From positions 10,788,001 to 10,852,000 of the forward strand of contig JBHGNT010000010.1 in the NCBI GenBank assembly GCA_043228905.1: a stretch of 64,000 nucleotides of DNA. Reading direction: 5' to 3'. Below, one piece after another: positions 21,519 to 32,466 of this stretch. Position 1 is the stretch's first letter. Each line of letters begins with the position of its first letter. The notes under the pieces are model-generated. The model was not told where the DNA came from and searched no databases. It was given only the letters and a program-made list of their open reading frames with translations. Position numbers and translations under genes: made by a program. The stretch is from Azolla caroliniana. Taxonomy: Eukaryota; Polypodiophyta.

Positions 21519-22079
21519 TAGGTATATCTTAGAGCTAAAACAACATAGGGAGAATAAATTACAAAGTGTTAACCATAACCCTTTTACTATTCATCAACTT
21601 GTAACTAGTGTAATTTTTTAGGAACAAGGGGAGATGATGAATGTGGATACAATTACACCGCTCGGCCTCTCTCTTGAGGAAGCCGAAATGCAAAGAACAA
21701 CCAAACACCCTCAGATGTTGGGCTTCAAAACAAGTCGACACGGAGTAGAAAGGATTAAGAAGATAAGGGAACTTGAGCTACATCGCCTAGAAGCTATGGT
21801 TGGGGTACCTTTTACATTGGGGCCACAGGCCACATCCACATCCACACTCTTTGAACTCCTGCTTCTCTTCGAGAGACTTGGATGGAAATGAAATTAGGCC
21901 TAGTATAACATCATTTTCATTGTAGAACATGTTTGTTATTTTATTTTACTAGAACTATTTAGCTTCAAACTCTATTTTTATTTTTATTTTTCACTTTCGA
22001 TGAATGGATAAAAATCACATTTTTTGTTGTAAACCATTTGTCTCATGGGCCAATTTTGGCCTTAGAAGACGTTAATATA

Positions 22080-22080
<1 letters not shown>
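21519..22080 (+). other. LINE 3' tail and AT-rich flank
   Basis: After the finger domain the sequence holds an 85-codon frame (21,634-21,891), which may be a remnant of the ORF2 C-terminus or 3' UTR. T-rich DNA follows, with runs such as TATTTTTATTTTTATTTTT near 21,970. I see no poly(A) tail or target duplication that would fix the LINE end; about 21,900 is an estimate. Confidence 0.4.

Positions 22081-22084
<4 letters not shown>

Positions 22085-22150
<66 letters not shown>
22085..22150. repeat. (CT)n microsatellite
   Basis: 33 uninterrupted CT units. Length is likely polymorphic. Confidence 0.97.
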
Positions 22151-22155
<5 letters not shown>

Positions 22156-22574
22156 GCCTTACATACACACACACAATCCTTTCGCTGCATCTCAACCACT
22201 CTTGCTCCTCATTCCTTTACACTTATATACTAAGCCCTAACTATGTGGACAAGTTCACACTAGGATACAAAGTGGAGGGAGTCGGCCTTTTATGCCAACA
22301 CGGGCAAAAGCCCATCATGCCGATGGAGCGGACAATAGCCTTGTGGATGTCAGTCGAATGGTCAGATGAGATGAATCAGGAGAAGTTATTGGCGGCGCGG
22401 ATCCAATAGCTCGAGCAAAGGTTGGAGGACGTGGAATGGGCGACCGCGAGGGTAGAAAAGGTAAGAAGAAGAACAAGGACTAGTTCGACCGGAAGCACCG
22501 ACTCCGACCGTAGAAGATCGACGAAGGAGGTTGGGTGTTGGTCTACAACAACAGTCTCGACAATCACCACCGGT
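22151..22574 (+). other. Unassigned stretch with a possible gypsy gag-like fragment
   Basis: There is no long frame. A short broken coding-like piece near 22,340-22,570 reads as a Glu/Arg-rich helix with a stop at about 22,408; it resembles the N-terminal helix of some gypsy gag proteins. I cannot name it with confidence. It is the flank into which Copia-4 inserted. Confidence 0.25.
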
Positions 22575-22979
22575 TGACCCGTGTAAGGATAGCGTGCAGA
22601 AGCAAGTAGAAAACTGAACATAGAAAATATGTAGGTTTAATGGAGACCTTGAATATACACAATACGCGGGAGAGACAAAGAGAGAGCACACAGAAAAAAC
22701 TCAATTCAAAATAATACTCAATGTATACATAGGATGTGCTCAGTGAGCACTTTTATACAAGTCCATATGGACTGACAGAAGTACTAACACGTACTTCAAT
22801 GCTCATAAATGAGCTCTACACTAACTCCCAAAATATATATTCCTACGCGGAATATCTTTCCAACGGCCTCGCGGTTTACGCACTGCTACGGCCTATTGTG
22901 CGCACGGTTTTACGCACCCAATTTACGCACTGGATTACGCACCCGATTACGCACCGAATGTTGAGCTTGTCTCTCAACA
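22575..22979 (-). repeat. 3' LTR of Copia-4
   Basis: The right end is sure (CTCTCAACA, followed by the reversed polypurine tract). The left end at TGACCCGTG is a best guess. The LTR start, read on the minus strand, is TGTTGAGAGACAAGCTCAAC, much like the LTR at 216. Near the right end the octamer TTACGCAC is repeated at 22,876, 22,910, 22,923, 22,935 and 22,947; the last four are 12-13 bases apart. Confidence 0.7.
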
Positions 22980-23073
22980 CTCCCCCTCAAGCTCAACTTG
23001 AGGTTCCGTCCGTTCTTCCGGATCTACGCTCCGGTTCCTTCTTTTCACGCCTCACTCGCGTTCCTCGGCCTGT

Positions 23074-24944
23074 TCAATTCCGCGCGCCTCCACCCTTCCG
23101 GTCGGCTTGTCTGCTCACACGGCCCTTCTCAGCTTCCTTGTTGTTGCGGTGTTGGCGCCTCTTCTGCTGCCTTCTCTTCCGCTTGGCCCTTGGCTGATTC
23201 AACGTATCTGAATCAAACATCCGAACCGACTCGGCTTCCTCCGATCGGTTTTCTCTATCGTCCGAGTTGGCTGTCTCCAACTCATCTTTGGTCTTCTCGC
23301 CCTTGATGGCTTCATCTCCCCCATTCTTGGTTGTCTTCCACTCTTTCTTTTGACTGCTCCCCTTATGTACGCTTTCGGAATCTTCTGTGGATTCTCCCTT
23401 GGCTTCTTCAGCCGATCCGAAATCGAATTGGTCATCCGACTTGGCGTCGCGGTCTTCCGAAACTTCTCTCCCCCTTCCGCGGTCTTCCGGAACTTCTGTC
23501 CCCTTTCCGTGGTCATTCGGGACGTCTCTCTCCCTCAAGTTTGGCACGTCGAGGTGACGCAACCCAAGTGCACCCGAGAATTGCCGCAACTTGTCTAGAC
23601 CAACAGGCTTGGTGAAGACGTTGGCGGTCTTCTGATCCATCGGAACATACTGAAGTTTGACTTCACCGGAGAGTACACGCTCACGGATAAAATGGAAGTG
23701 CACCTCAATGTGCTTAGTCCGGGCGTGGAAAACGGGGTTCTTTGCTAGCTGGATGTTGTTGAGATTGTCGCAGTAGATTGTCGTTGGATCAGATACCTCC
23801 ACTTGCAGATCCTTAAGTAGGCGCTTCAACCAAATGGCTTCGCATGTCGTGACAACCGCTCCTCTATACTTGGCTTCGGTGTCAACAACACAACTGTTGG
23901 TTGCTTCTTGCTACTCCATGTGATCGTGGCACTCCCAAGAGAGAACGCGAAACCGGACGTGGATCGGCGATCGGTGACATTGCCGGCCCAGTTGGCATCG
24001 GTGTAGCCGACCAACTATAGGGCTATACCGGACCGATATAGTAGCCACCGGTCCTTAGTGCCGCTTACATACCGCAGTACGCATTGCGCACACTGAAGAT
24101 GCTCCTCAATAGGGCACGCCATGAACTGACTAATCACCCCGACTGTGTAGCTGAGATCTGGTCGGGTGATGGTCAAGTATATAAGGCTTCCGACTACTTG
24201 TCGGAACCTCATCGGGTCGCATACCTTTCCGGAATTGGGGCGAAGCTTGACGGTTCTATCCAAAGGAGTCGAGACGGACTTACAATCGGCCATCCCGAAT
24301 TTGAAGAGCATACTCAGCACGTAATGTCGTTGGCTGATCAGTATGCCTTCGGGGATGTGGATCACTTCGATCCCAAGGAAGTAATGAAGGTCACCCAAAT
24401 CCTTCATGTCGAATGATGTCGCAAGCTGGAGCTTCACGCGGTCAATCTCACCTAGGTCGGCGCCGGTGATGACCAAGTCATCAACATAAAGTAAAATGCT
24501 AACCAGCCCGAGTCGACCTTTCCGGATAAACAGTGAGGAGCCTAATTTCAACGTCACAAAGCCCATCCGATGCAGTTGATGCGTGATCTTCGCGTTCCAG
24601 CCATGCGGGGCTTGCTTTAGTCCGTAAAGAGACTTCTTCAATCGACACACCGCCGAAGTGTTTGTTCCGGAGTGAAATCTGGGGGGTTGTACCATGTACA
24701 CCTATTCCTCAAGCTCACCTTGCAGGAACGCATTCTTTACATCCATCTGATGTAAATGCCACCCCTTTGTCGCAACTACCATGAGCAAAACACGGACGGT
24801 CGTCATCTTCGCGACCAGTGCAAACGTCTCATCGTAGTCAATGCCGTGTTGCCGCGCGTAACCTTTTGCTACTAACCAGGCCTTGTATTGGTTGACTGAG
24901 CCGTCAGTGTCGTACTTGACCTTGTACACCCACCTTGCTAGCAA
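23074..24944 (-). pseudogene. Copia-4 pol, 3' half, with a long charged C-terminal tail
   Basis: The minus strand encodes reverse transcriptase from the WVYKVK segment (24,940), through YVDDL near 24,490, to RNase H (YTDANW near 24,005). Lesions: TAG at 24,702-24,704, TAG at 24,015-24,017, and a frameshift near 23,890. After the usual RNase H end (near 23,560) the frame stays open for about 160 more residues down to 23,074. This tail first has repeated acidic/Arg segments (variants of DVP..RGRE), then a Ser/Glu/Lys-rich stretch, then a strongly basic run (KRKRRQQKRRQHR). Such a tail is not part of the usual copia polyprotein. The basic run could act in nuclear import or nucleic-acid binding; that is inference. 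Confidence 0.82.
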
Positions 24945-26060
24945 TCAACATATCATCAACATACAAAACCAAGATAATCAAGTTGCCATCTCTTGCCTTC
25001 TTGGTGTACAAGACTTCTACGAAAACCTTGAGACTGCATAAATGCATCAAATTTATGATACCATTCTCTTGGTGCTTGTTTCAAACCATACAAACTCCTT
25101 TCGAGCTTACAAACCATCTTCTCTTTGCCTTTAGACACAAAACCTTCAGGCTGCTACATATATATGTCTTCATGCAGATCGCCATGTAAAAAGTCGGTCT
25201 TCACATCCATCTGTATGAGCTCCATATCTTCAGCTGCAACTAAGCCCAAAACGATTCTTAATGTAGTCATCTTGACTAGAGCCGAGAAGATCTCATCAAA
25301 ATCAACTCCATATTCCTACTTGTATCGTTTTGCAACCAATCTTGCTTTGTACTTTGGTGAGGAATCAGAAATTACCTTCATTTTATAAACCCATTTGCAT
25401 GGAAGTGTTTTCTGCCCTTTAGGCAACTGCACCAAATCCCAAGTGCCATTTTTCTCAAGAGATTCCATCTCTAACAACATGGCTTTATACCATTTCTTAT
25501 TGTCTTGTCTGCCCATTGCTTCCTTGAAGCAAGTCAGTTCGCCACAATCAGTTACCATGACATAATCAGCCACATTGTTTGCATTAGAAACAAATTTGTC
25601 AGGCTGTCTAGTAACTCTAGACGATCTCCTAACCCAATGCTCATTGTTTGGTAGTTGTTGAGCTTGCAAATCATCATTTTCAACTTCTTGTCCAGACATT
25701 TCTGCCTGCAAATCAGCATTAATAGTTTGTTGTTCTAGCCGTTCCTGCACATTTGGTGGCTCATCATTACTGGCAAAGGTTGGTTGATCATTTCCAGCCT
25801 CATTTTCTGCATTTGCCAGTAAGTTTACAAGAGGTGTTTCGGGCACATTTTTCTGTCTAAAAGGTATTTCTTCTCAGAATACAACCCTCCGTACTTCCTC
25901 GGTCTTTTCGGGTTGTTTATGCATGCGATTTTCCCGGAAGATAATATCATTGTTGCGTACTATTTTTCTTTTCTTGGGATCCCACAATCTATACCCCATT
26001 TCACCCTTGTCACTGTAGCCTAGGAAAATACATTTGCAGAACTTTGGCTTGTTGAGTTCA
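24945..26060 (-). pseudogene. Copia-6 fragment: integrase C-terminus to mid reverse transcriptase
   Basis: Minus-strand copia coding DNA of a different family. From 26,060 downward: FLGYSDKGEMGYRLWDP (integrase-side GKGGxGY-like segment), a Gln/Asn/Glu-rich linker (25,846-25,640), reverse transcriptase with WVYKMK near 25,385, and GLKQAPREWY near 25,070, to a YVDDMLIA motif at about 24,945-24,970, where it is cut. Frames are broken at about 25,870, 25,316 and 25,140. No LTR can be assigned. The 5' limit is near 26,060, beyond which coding similarity stops. Confidence 0.8.
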
Positions 26061-27780
26061 ATTCTCAACAAGTTGATTAGACAATTTGGATAGAGGAATA
26101 AATTGGTGAGTAAATTGATTAGGCTCATGAAGTTATTAATTTATAACTTCATTAATAAGGTAATCCTAATTCATTTCGTACATTAGTTGGTTTGAATAGA
26201 GGGATTGGAATGATAGCAATGGTCAAAGCTTAACTTACTTAATCAATCAAGTTAATTAGTTATTTCAAAAAGCTAACTTAATCATTTCCATAAGTTAACT
26301 AGGTTGACAAGAGTTCAAAAGAGATTTTTCATTTGATAAGTAAATAAAGAAAGATAGCTATGTGGTCATGATATGTTTGTCATTCATGACAAGTTACTAT
26401 TGGTGCTCAATAATTTTACTATTGAATGTTGCAATTGGCACTCCATTTGAAGACATTCCACAAGAAGAAATGCCATAGTTTCTTAGATGGATATTCTCAA
26501 ATCAATATAGCAAAAGTAAGACATAGAGAAAACAAGTCTTATGATGACAAGTGTCTTTTTAAAATCATACACAATTGATGAGTATGGAACTTAAAAATGA
26601 CTTTGACTTCATACTCGCACTCTGTCACCTAATTGGTTGTTCAATCATGAAGCATTTTGAGTCGCAATCCATCCATTTCTATCACATTATGACTCTTACG
26701 ACTAGATATATTAACTCTAATCTTGATTCAAAGATCACTCATGCCAATGCATGATACATCTCTCTCACAAAACTTGTATTGATATAAGCCCAATACTAGA
26801 CCGTAGATAATTTGTCATAACTTATAAGTGGATTTCAAGCCAAACATGAATCAATAGCATTTTACCCAAACTGATCATGGGATGGGGTTTTCATGGTCTC
26901 CTAAAAAGCAGTTTGCATGTCTAACCTTTCAAACAACACTTTACATGATAGAGCACAATAATGAAACCCTCCCTTCATATGTGGTAGGCAAAATGCAATT
27001 AATGGATAAAAAAGTGTAAATGGGATGGTGCGTTGAGGAATATGAAGTTTATGGGTTTAAGATAACAACAATGGGCCAGATATAATGTTCATTGCAAAGA
27101 AAAAGGTTCATATTCTTACCTTTATAGCCTTTTGGTCAAGGATTCCATGTGGAAAGCATTCATTTTATCTTCTGAATTCAACACTAGAGTTTTGAATTTG
27201 TGGCAATTTATCATAAATGCCCTATTATTTCATGCATGGCATGATAGAAAGGAAGCTCAAAAGTGGACTATCAAAAAAAAGAGAAAGGTGTGTTCGCAAG
27301 TAGGTACTGCATCAAAAGAACATATTGGCAGGTAGTGCTAATAATGAGAAGGGGATATATGATTCCCACCTCATGAGAGACGGAGAGAGAGAGAGGCTTT
27401 GAAAATGATACAAAAGTCTTGGATTGCATTTAACCCGGGCGAAGAAAAAAGAAGAAGAAGAAGAAGAAGAAATGGAGACACCACACTCATGAGGGGCTTG
27501 AAAAGGAAGAGGACACCATGTTTGACCGATCTTCCTTCGCTCCTTCGTGGAGAAAGCAAAGGAAAGCAGATGAGCGGACAGATAGACGGACAAATGGACG
27601 CGGACATCTGGGACCCTCTCCACCTTCATATATATATATACATATACATCCCTCCCCTCCCAACACATACATTTCAGACACCAAGAGACAGACCAACAAC
27701 TAACTAACTAACTAACCCAACACCATATCCTCTCTATGTCTATCTCTATCTCTGCTGCTGCTTGACTCACTTGTTGACTG
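26061..27780. other. AT-rich intergenic DNA upstream of the GH5 gene
   Basis: I see no gene, element or RNA in 26,061-27,360. From about 27,437 to 27,472 there is a purine run with a short (GAA)n microsatellite, and TA-rich DNA follows at 27,629-27,650. Short frames here lack any recognisable protein features. Confidence 0.5.
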
Positions 27781-27790
27781 TTATATATCT
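27781..27790 (+). promoter_or_regulatory. Possible TATA box of the GH5 gene
   Basis: TTATATATCT lies about 45 bases before the start codon; a second TA-rich stretch lies at 27,629-27,650. Either could serve. The 5' leader length is unknown. Confidence 0.35.
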
Positions 27791-27831
27791 CTATAAGCCT
27801 GCTCTTCCTTTCTGTTTTTGTAGCAGAAATT

Positions 27832-30800
27832 ATGGTTACAGTCAACAACTTCCCATCCCTTCGCTCCTCCTCCTTCTTCTTGTCCCTCTTCTGCTTGGCT
27901 ATTGTTGTCTGTTGCTCAGTTGACAGAAGTAAGGTTGTAGCTGCAAGCGCCCAGAAAGTGGCAGGTGTGAACCTCGGAGGATGGCTTGTCATCGAGAAAT
28001 GGATGAGACCCTCCCTCTGGGATGGCATACCTGAACCTGACCTTCTCGTAAGTCTTCAAGACTGCTCTATTCGGATTAGGATTAGGATTAGGGTTCTAGC
28101 TCTTAGTTTCTTTGGTGTCAGGTTTCCATATTAGAAGCTCATTTTATGCTTTTCGGGTTTCTTCCCGTGTTGTTGAGTTTCGTTTTGTAAAGCTTAATTT
28201 TTATGTTCCAAATGCTCATTTAAATTTTAGGGTTTCATTCTTGTAAAGTCTTGATCAACATTTTCTGGGGGGTTAGGGTTTCTTCTACTTTTTGCATCGC
28301 GATATCATTAAATGTTTAAAGTGTCTACTGTTTTATTCACTAAATGTTAATAATTGTAGGTTTATGGTTTCAAGCCTGATCATCATTTTTTGGGCTAGGG
28401 TCTCTCTTCTACATTATATAAATTTGGGGTTTTGCCTGTAGTGTGTTGTTCGTCTTTATTTTAGAGTTAGGGCTCTACTTTCTGCATTAACATTTCATTA
28501 CAAGTTTTAGTGTTTCAACTCTAGACCATCGTGTTTAGAGGTTGAGTTTTCCGATATGAAGCTCAGTTTATGTTTTCACAGTTTCCTCCCTTAATTGCAT
28601 GTTTTAGTAGCATTAGGGTTTCTTCTTGCAAGCCTTCATCTAACAAATCACACTTTAGAGTTGGGATTTCTTCAATTTTGTTACATTTAGAAACATGCTT
28701 ACAAGTATTTATTCTCATAAGATGCGTTTTCTTTTTGCATTTCCCTTTTGCATCATTAGGATATTTGTACTTTTCTGGTTTATGTGGACTTTATTTTATT
28801 TTATTTGAATGTGGATGTTTTTTTTATTCGCGTGCTGAAAGGATGGATCACAAATACAATTAAAATCCACCACACTCCAAACCTATGTGGCTGCAGAAAG
28901 TGGAGGAGGGAGGGAAGTGGTTGTGAACCGCACAGAAGCATCCGGTTGGGAAACATTCAAGGTATAAATCAACTCCTTTATGATGATTTCATACTCTTTT
29001 TATAATTTGGTATTGTCTTCTTCACTTCTTTATGATGATTCTCCTCCTTTTTATGATGCTTTTCTCTTGTTTTGCGATGATTGTTGTCATTTTTGTTTAC
29101 AATGACTTTTTCTTTTATCTTGAGTTTGCAATTTGGTTCCATTCTGGTTTTCAAATAGATATGGCGATATTCAGCTGGTGTCTACAGCCTCCGGGTATTC
29201 AACAATAAGTTTCTGACTGTCTCTCCTTCGAATGGAGATGTCACAGCAACTGCATCAATCCCGCAAGAAAACGAGAGATTCACTTTCACAAGAAACTCGG
29301 CCAACAACAGGGTGCATATTCAAGCTTCTAATGGAAACTATCTGCAGGTCAGAATTGACATATAATGTAATATTTATATCCTTCTTGAGTGGCCCAAATC
29401 CTATCTATAAAATCCCAATTTGTATTCAGAATTGGAAAGTTTTTATGAATGATACAATCAATCCGTTCTGGAAATTTCTCAGGCAAAAGATGTGACTCAA
29501 CTTACGGCTGATTTTGTATCATCATCGGGCGAAATCGGATGGGATGACAATGCGGCAACATTTGAGATGATTATCAATAACCCATCTCCTTATCATGGAG
29601 AATATCAACTAGCCAATGGGTGGGGACCTGAGGTGGCCCCTAGGGTTTTCAAGGAGCATTGGGAATCTTTTATTACGGAATCAGATTTTGCGTACTTGAA
29701 TAGTATTGGCATAAACATGGTCCGTATTCCTGTCGGATATTGGATTGCAAGTGACCCCAATCCCCCCAAGCCTTTTGTCTCGGGATCACTTCAAGTATTA
29801 GACAATGCATTCGATTGGGCTGAGTAAGTGAAAATTGTAATGAATTTAAATGGTGTGTGGAACTATGCAAGCTCGGATTATGGATTGTGAAAATGTGTTC
29901 TGGTGAATTTCTCTAGGAGGAACAACATTAAGATCATGGTAGACCTTCATGCGGTGCCTGGGTCACAAAATGGTCAAGAACACAGCGCTACGATTGATGG
30001 TGTTGCGGAATGGGCCTCAGGCAGTGATGCTGATGGAAAAAGCTATATCGATATCTCTCTTAATGCAATTGATTTTTTGGCATCGAGGTCAGTTTTTCTC
30101 TCCACACATTACTATGTATCTTTGGCATATTGAAATTACCAGCATATATGTATCCCTATGTAGTACATATTATATGACTATCTCAGAGAATTCTTGTCAT
30201 TTTTAAAAATTTAGTAGTATTCTTGGAAATAACCAACTTGACTATGTGTTTTTTCCCGTATTGCTACATGGACAAAATTGTTTCTTAAAGAAATGAGTTA
30301 TAAAGTATCGATGCATGAACTGTGAAACCATAATTTTCATTTGTACAACAATTAAGTAAATGGGTTACCGAGAATCAATGCACAAATTTCCGTGAATTTT
30401 CATGCATTTGCTTGTACCAGGTATAGTAAACGGAGTGGACTCTATGGCATTGAGCTACTCAATGAGCCCATAGCAAGCGTTGTTCCGCTTGATATCCTCA
30501 AGAGTTACTATAGACGTGGATATAGTATAGTACGCCAATATACTAGTACTTATGTCGTGCTTTGTCAACTTTTGGGAGCGGGTGCGAGCGATTTTGTGGA
30601 CCTAGGTAGAGATTTCCAGAATGCTATCCTTGATCTTCACTATTACAATGTGTTTGGATCAAACTTTGCCGATCTCTCTGTGCAAGAGAACATCGACTAC
30701 ATCAACAATAATAGACGAAACGAGATTGAGAGCTTGAATCAGAATGGAAATGGACTCTTCACATTTGTTGGTATGTCAATATGTGGCTTACATACATCTT

Positions 30801-31114
30801 GTGTATATGTAAATATAATGTAATATATATGTATATATTGTTGCTAGATACATGTATATGTATACACACTCTGTAGCCAAATCGTTTGTGTTATTATAAT
30901 AGGAGAATGGACAAATGAATGGGCGTATCGAGGGGCTACTAAAACGGACTACCAAGATTTCGGGCGAGCTCAATTGAAAGTTTATGGAGAAGCAACTGCT
31001 GGATGGTCTTATTGGAACTACAAGATCGACCGAAGTGATTTCGTCCAATGGGATTTCCATAGAAGTTATGAACAACAATATATCCTTAAGCCAGATAATG
31101 GTTGGAATCCTTGA
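27832..31114 (+). CDS. Secreted GH5 beta-glucosidase / exo-1,3-beta-glucanase-like enzyme, seven exons
   Basis: Exons: 27832-28047, 28842-28961, 29159-29347, 29483-29823, 29917-30087, 30421-30770, 30903-31114. All six introns have GT-AG ends and the phases join to one 532-residue frame. Residues 1 to about 38 look like a signal peptide (hydrophobic core FFLSLFCLAIVVCC). Residues about 72-175 resemble the fascin-like beta-trefoil that precedes the catalytic domain in plant GH5 enzymes such as rice GH5BG. The GH5 barrel follows, with VRIPVGYW, LLNEP (acid/base Glu near 361) and GEW (nucleophile Glu near 464); both catalytic residues are present. The plant family is apoplastic and acts on beta-linked oligoglucosides and glucoside conjugates; the substrate here is not known. 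Intron 1 is 794 bases. The gene looks intact and is the clearest host gene in the window. Confidence 0.93.
28076..28621 (+). promoter_or_regulatory. Telo-box-like motifs in intron 1 of the GH5 gene
   Basis: The first intron holds GGATTA repeats ending in GGGTT at about 28,076-28,094 and three copies of TAGGGTTT (28,228-28,235, 28,274-28,281, 28,614-28,621). Telo-boxes (AAACCCTA and its complement) near plant gene starts bind telomere-repeat-binding factors. Here the orientation and position are seen; function is inferred. Confidence 0.35.
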
Positions 31115-32466
31115 GAGCACTTGATGATAGGTTCCTCTGCGATATAACTACAATGAAAAATAAAACCTTTGATTTGAAATTCAGCAGCCTTTTGCATTCC
31201 TCCATGGTAGTATGCCCATCCATCACACCATTATCAATATCAAACAATAATAATTGTATTGGCATAAATTTGCATCTACCGTGACAAATAAGCAAAAAGA
31301 ATAGTTAAAAAAGTAATTATATTAAATGAGGAACTTTGGTATGTTGATATTGTGTCCAATTGTAGATAATGCACACAATAGAGTCCACAACTCCATTGAC
31401 AACTTCAAGAAAACTAACATATTGCACCTTTACAACCAAGGTCACTCACAACCATGTTGCTAACATTAGAAACATACGAGAACACGAAGAAGTGACTTAC
31501 CTTTGCAAATTGGTTTGGTATATACTAAGAGGGAGCAATACTTCATATGGGCATAATACATTGCATATTCAGTCAGTACCACATCAATATAGGAAATGTA
31601 AATCTTCAAAATCATCTTCTATAGCTTTGGCATGACTTTGGTGAACCATTTTATTCTCCTTGCAAGGGCTTCACCCATCTTGTTGGGACAAGAATGGCAA
31701 ACATATGTGTATATGTAGAGGTTATCAAGGATTGAACACAATCATTATGACACATAATATCTCGTGTTCATGAACAAATGGCACATATCGACACTAGAGA
31801 GAATGGTATTCACCAATATTGACTTAAAGCTAAAGTGGATCAAGTATGAACTACACATAGAAGAGAGGTTCTTAAGATGGGAATCCATGAATCTTTGCAA
31901 TATAATTGTGCCAATAGCTTGGCTATTGGAGGAACTAAATATGTCGTTTGTTACTAAAATAACAGCACCAATCCAAAGCATCGAGACATATAGGTTGCCG
32001 TCTTTCTTTGATTTTCAAGAATCATAGTGAGGTATGTCAATCCGAATATATTTGCATGAATTACAAATCATCTTGTGCATGACTAGATCTCAAATTCAAG
32101 TTCATTAGCAGTATTATTGCTCGGGTAAATGCATTGGGCGAATTTCGTAGCATGAACTGCTCCACATTATCGCCGTTCAATTTCACAGTTACATGCTCAC
32201 TCCAGAGATAGAATGAAATGTGCCGTCATGACTGTCAAATCGCCTTCATACAGGGGTCTATCCGAGTCCCAAATCCGCAAGTGCGGGCCCACAAATTCTA
32301 TTAGATTCATAATACAGAACTCTGATTCCGTTTATATGGGAACCCAAAGGCATATCAAATCAATATTCCTACCAAATTAAGAATGAATACGCTTTCACTA
32401 TATGACCCCCAAACCCAAGCAAAATAGCTTCTCATCCACATTCTATGCTCTGGGCTGTTAATGTGA
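31115..32466. other. Intergenic DNA between the GH5 and PPR genes
   Basis: It includes the 3' UTR of the GH5 gene and, presumably, the promoter of the PPR gene. I see no conserved coding frame, element boundary or RNA gene. Confidence 0.5.

Larger units (their letters stand above)
6090..21900 (+). mobile_element. APE-type LINE, split by two copia insertions
   Basis: The non-LTR retrotransposon is present as three pieces: 6090-8564, 14331-14396 and 19813 to about 21,900, with Copia-2 and Copia-3 between them. It encodes an ORF1 with a coiled coil, then an ORF2 with apurinic-type endonuclease, reverse transcriptase and a C-terminal CCHC finger, in standard order. The two joints are exact: when each copia element and one target duplication are taken out, the reverse-transcriptase frame is continuous. 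The 5' end is not resolved and may reach upstream of Copia-1. The 3' end is AT-rich, without a clear poly(A). Many stops, frameshifts and a changed active site show it is dead. Confidence 0.85.
22575..24944 (-). mobile_element. Copia-4: 3' half of a copia element with LTR
   Basis: Minus strand. It comprises a 3' LTR (about 22,575-22,979), a polypurine tract (plus strand CTCCCCCTCAAG at 22,980-22,991) and pol from the start of reverse transcriptase to RNase H plus a C-terminal tail. It ends at about 24,940 inside reverse transcriptase, where sequence of another copia begins. No 5' LTR, gag, protease or integrase of this element is in the window. Confidence 0.85.

Noticed and set aside
26048-26072. 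A 9-base inverted repeat (CTTGTTGAG / CTCAACAAG) as the start of another copia LTR
   Set aside because: It overlaps the Copia-6 coding match (the segment before FLGYSD), and no LTR-like sequence, polypurine tract or primer site follows.
27399-27707. ORFs around the GAA repeat before the GH5 gene
   Set aside because: Low-complexity translation of a microsatellite and TA-rich promoter DNA; no conserved protein.
28076-28094. Interstitial telomere array
   Set aside because: Only three degenerate units; too short to be a telomere remnant, so treated as telo-box-like sequence.
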